Of a stretch of DNA of 14,941 bases, positions 14,064 through 14,941 are shown one piece after another (position 1 is the stretch's first letter; each line of letters starts with the position of its first letter). Origin of the DNA: Desulfobulbaceae bacterium UBA5173 (lineage in GTDB: Bacteria > Desulfobacterota > Desulfobulbia > Desulfobulbales > Desulfobulbaceae); contig DHWV01000095.1 of assembly GCA_002413355.1 (NCBI GenBank), positions 2,006 through 16,946 on the forward strand, read 5' to 3'. The notes under the pieces were generated by a model. That model was given only the letters and a program-made list of their open reading frames with translations, did not search any database and had not been told where the DNA came from. The translations under genes were made by a program, and so were the position numbers.

Positions 14064-14098
14064 GCAAAAAGAAGAAAGGGCAGGCAAAGTGCCCGCCC
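14064..14098 (-). terminator. Rho-independent terminator of degP
   Basis: On the minus strand GGGCGGGCA pairs with TGCCTGCCC (14098-14090 with 14086-14078, one G-U pair) around a 3-nt loop, followed by the T-rich TTTCTTCTTTTT. It lies 27 nt after the degP stop. Confidence 0.82.
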
Positions 14099-14125
14099 CT
14101 AAATGGATCGCGGTGAAATCCGCGC

Positions 14126-14941
14126 TTAGTCCTCGTATTTCAGAGCCACGTACTTGCTGTACTCGCCAGAACGCACCCGCAGCAGCACCTGCTTGGAGTC
14201 GCCGCCTTTTTTAAGGGCATCCTTCAGTTCGGCCAAGCTGTGCACCCGAATTTTATTCACTTCCTCGATAAGCTGGCCCGGTTCAATGCCGACATTGCCA
14301 GCAGGGCTGCCTTCCTCGACTTCAGCGACAATCACCCCCTGCCCTTTGCTGTAGCCAAACTGTTCGGCCAAATCCGGGGTCAGTTCCTTCAACGTGAGGC
14401 CCAGCTTGTCGAGCACCGAGCCGCTCAACTGCTTGATTTTATTTTTTACGCTCTCACTGAAATCCGAAGGCTGCTCTGCGATCACCACGCTCACCTGCTC
14501 CTTATGGCCGTCCCGGACGATCTCCAAGGTGATGCTGCTGCCCGGCGCGGTCATAGCTATCCGGTTGCGCAGATCAGTCACATCGGCCAGCTTGCTGCCA
14601 TTGAGGGAAAGAACAATATCGCCCTGCTTGAGGCCAGCCTTTTCCGCAGGCGAACCAGGAGTGATTTCCGATACTAAGATGCCGCCTTCAGTTTTGCCTG
14701 CCCCAAAGGATTGGGCGAGATTTTCATCCATGTCCTGAATGATCAGCCCCAGCCAGCCGCGCACCACCTTGCCGTGGCTGCGAAGCTGCTCCTCCACCGA
14801 TTTGGCCATGTTGACCGGGATGGCAAAGCCGATGCCCATGTAGCCGCCAGTGCGCGAAAAAATAGCGGTGTTGATGCCCACGGCCTGACCTTTGATGTTC
14901 AGCAGAGGTCCGCCTGAGTTGCCCGGATTGATGGCCGCGTC
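14126..14941 (-). CDS. degP: Periplasmic serine endoprotease DegP/HtrA, C-terminal part (partial at window edge)
   Basis: The frame enters from the right edge and gives 271 residues to the stop at 14126; the signal peptide and most of the protease domain lie outside. It begins DAAINPGNSGGPLLNIKG, with the catalytic serine of GNSGG at fragment residue 9, then GYMGIGFAIPVN. Two PDZ domains follow: the first at about 50-145 (GWLGLIIQDM, GSPAEKAGLKQGDIVLSLNG), the second at about 170-265 (GVIVAEVEEGSPAGNVGIEPGQLI, read in two parts). One serine protease domain plus two PDZ domains is the DegP/DegQ layout for envelope protein quality control. A terminator follows. DegP versus DegQ cannot be told from this part. 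Confidence 0.95.
   Translation of the reverse strand, partial: DAAINPGNSGGPLLNIKGQAVGINTAIFSRTGGYMGIGFAIPVNMAKSVEEQLRSHGKVVRGWLGLIIQDMDENLAQSFGAGKTEGGILVSEITPGSPAEKAGLKQGDIVLSLNGSKLADVTDLRNRIAMTAPGSSITLEIVRDGHKEQVSVVIAEQPSDFSESVKNKIKQLSGSVLDKLGLTLKELTPDLAEQFGYSKGQGVIVAEVEEGSPAGNVGIEPGQLIEEVNKIRVHSLAELKDALKKGGDSKQVLLRVRSGEYSKYVALKYED

Overview
The window looks like chromosome of an anaerobic Gram-negative bacterium, most likely a sulfate-reducing or related Desulfobacterota lineage (possibly Desulfobulbales). This placement is inferred, not demonstrated. It rests on a MetV / MvhD (FlpD) / HdrC-type gene set tied to the Wood-Ljungdahl pathway, a molybdopterin-binding protein with a cysteine-rich tail, tandem TatA genes, and the order tRNA-Leu-tig-clpP-clpX. 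Most of the DNA is moderately GC-rich; the stretch at about 4.7-6.9 kb is visibly richer in A+T.

Layout, left to right. 1-1280 (minus): the N-terminal half of Lon protease, running off the left edge. 1405-3101 (minus): a compact three-gene unit (hdrC-like, mvhD/flpD, metV) behind its own TTGACA promoter, probably passing electrons to methylenetetrahydrofolate reductase. 3212-4237 (minus): a molybdopterin-binding MoeA/CinA-like protein, divergent from a small Trm112-family gene (4357-4533, plus). 4719-6766 (minus): a type II restriction-modification pair, a HindVP-like endonuclease overlapping a C5-cytosine methyltransferase. It is bordered by a broken coding remnant on one side and a palindromic repeat on the other, so it looks acquired. 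6932-10466 (minus): the protein quality-control cluster, tRNA-Leu(TAG), tig, clpP, clpX. A strong terminator separates tig from clpP, and clpX is separated from lon by the genes above.

Right part. 10806-11289 (plus): two tandem TatA-family genes with promoter and terminator, convergent with a PAP2 membrane phosphatase (11335-12060, minus). tRNA-Arg(CCG) lies at 12190-12266 (plus). 12340-14058 (minus) holds a lipoprotein, a NahK-like sugar kinase and an internally deleted MazG-type pyrophosphohydrolase. 14126-14941 (minus) is the C-terminal part of a DegP/HtrA periplasmic protease that begins outside the window.

The main themes are protein quality control (Lon, ClpXP, trigger factor, DegP), C1/electron-bifurcation metabolism and a restriction-modification insertion. 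The most notable observations are the minimal HdrC-MvhD-MetV unit, the MazG gene missing its catalytic middle, the restriction-modification insertion with a frameshifted remnant at its edge, and the cysteine tail on the molybdopterin-binding protein. I saw no clearly unprecedented system.
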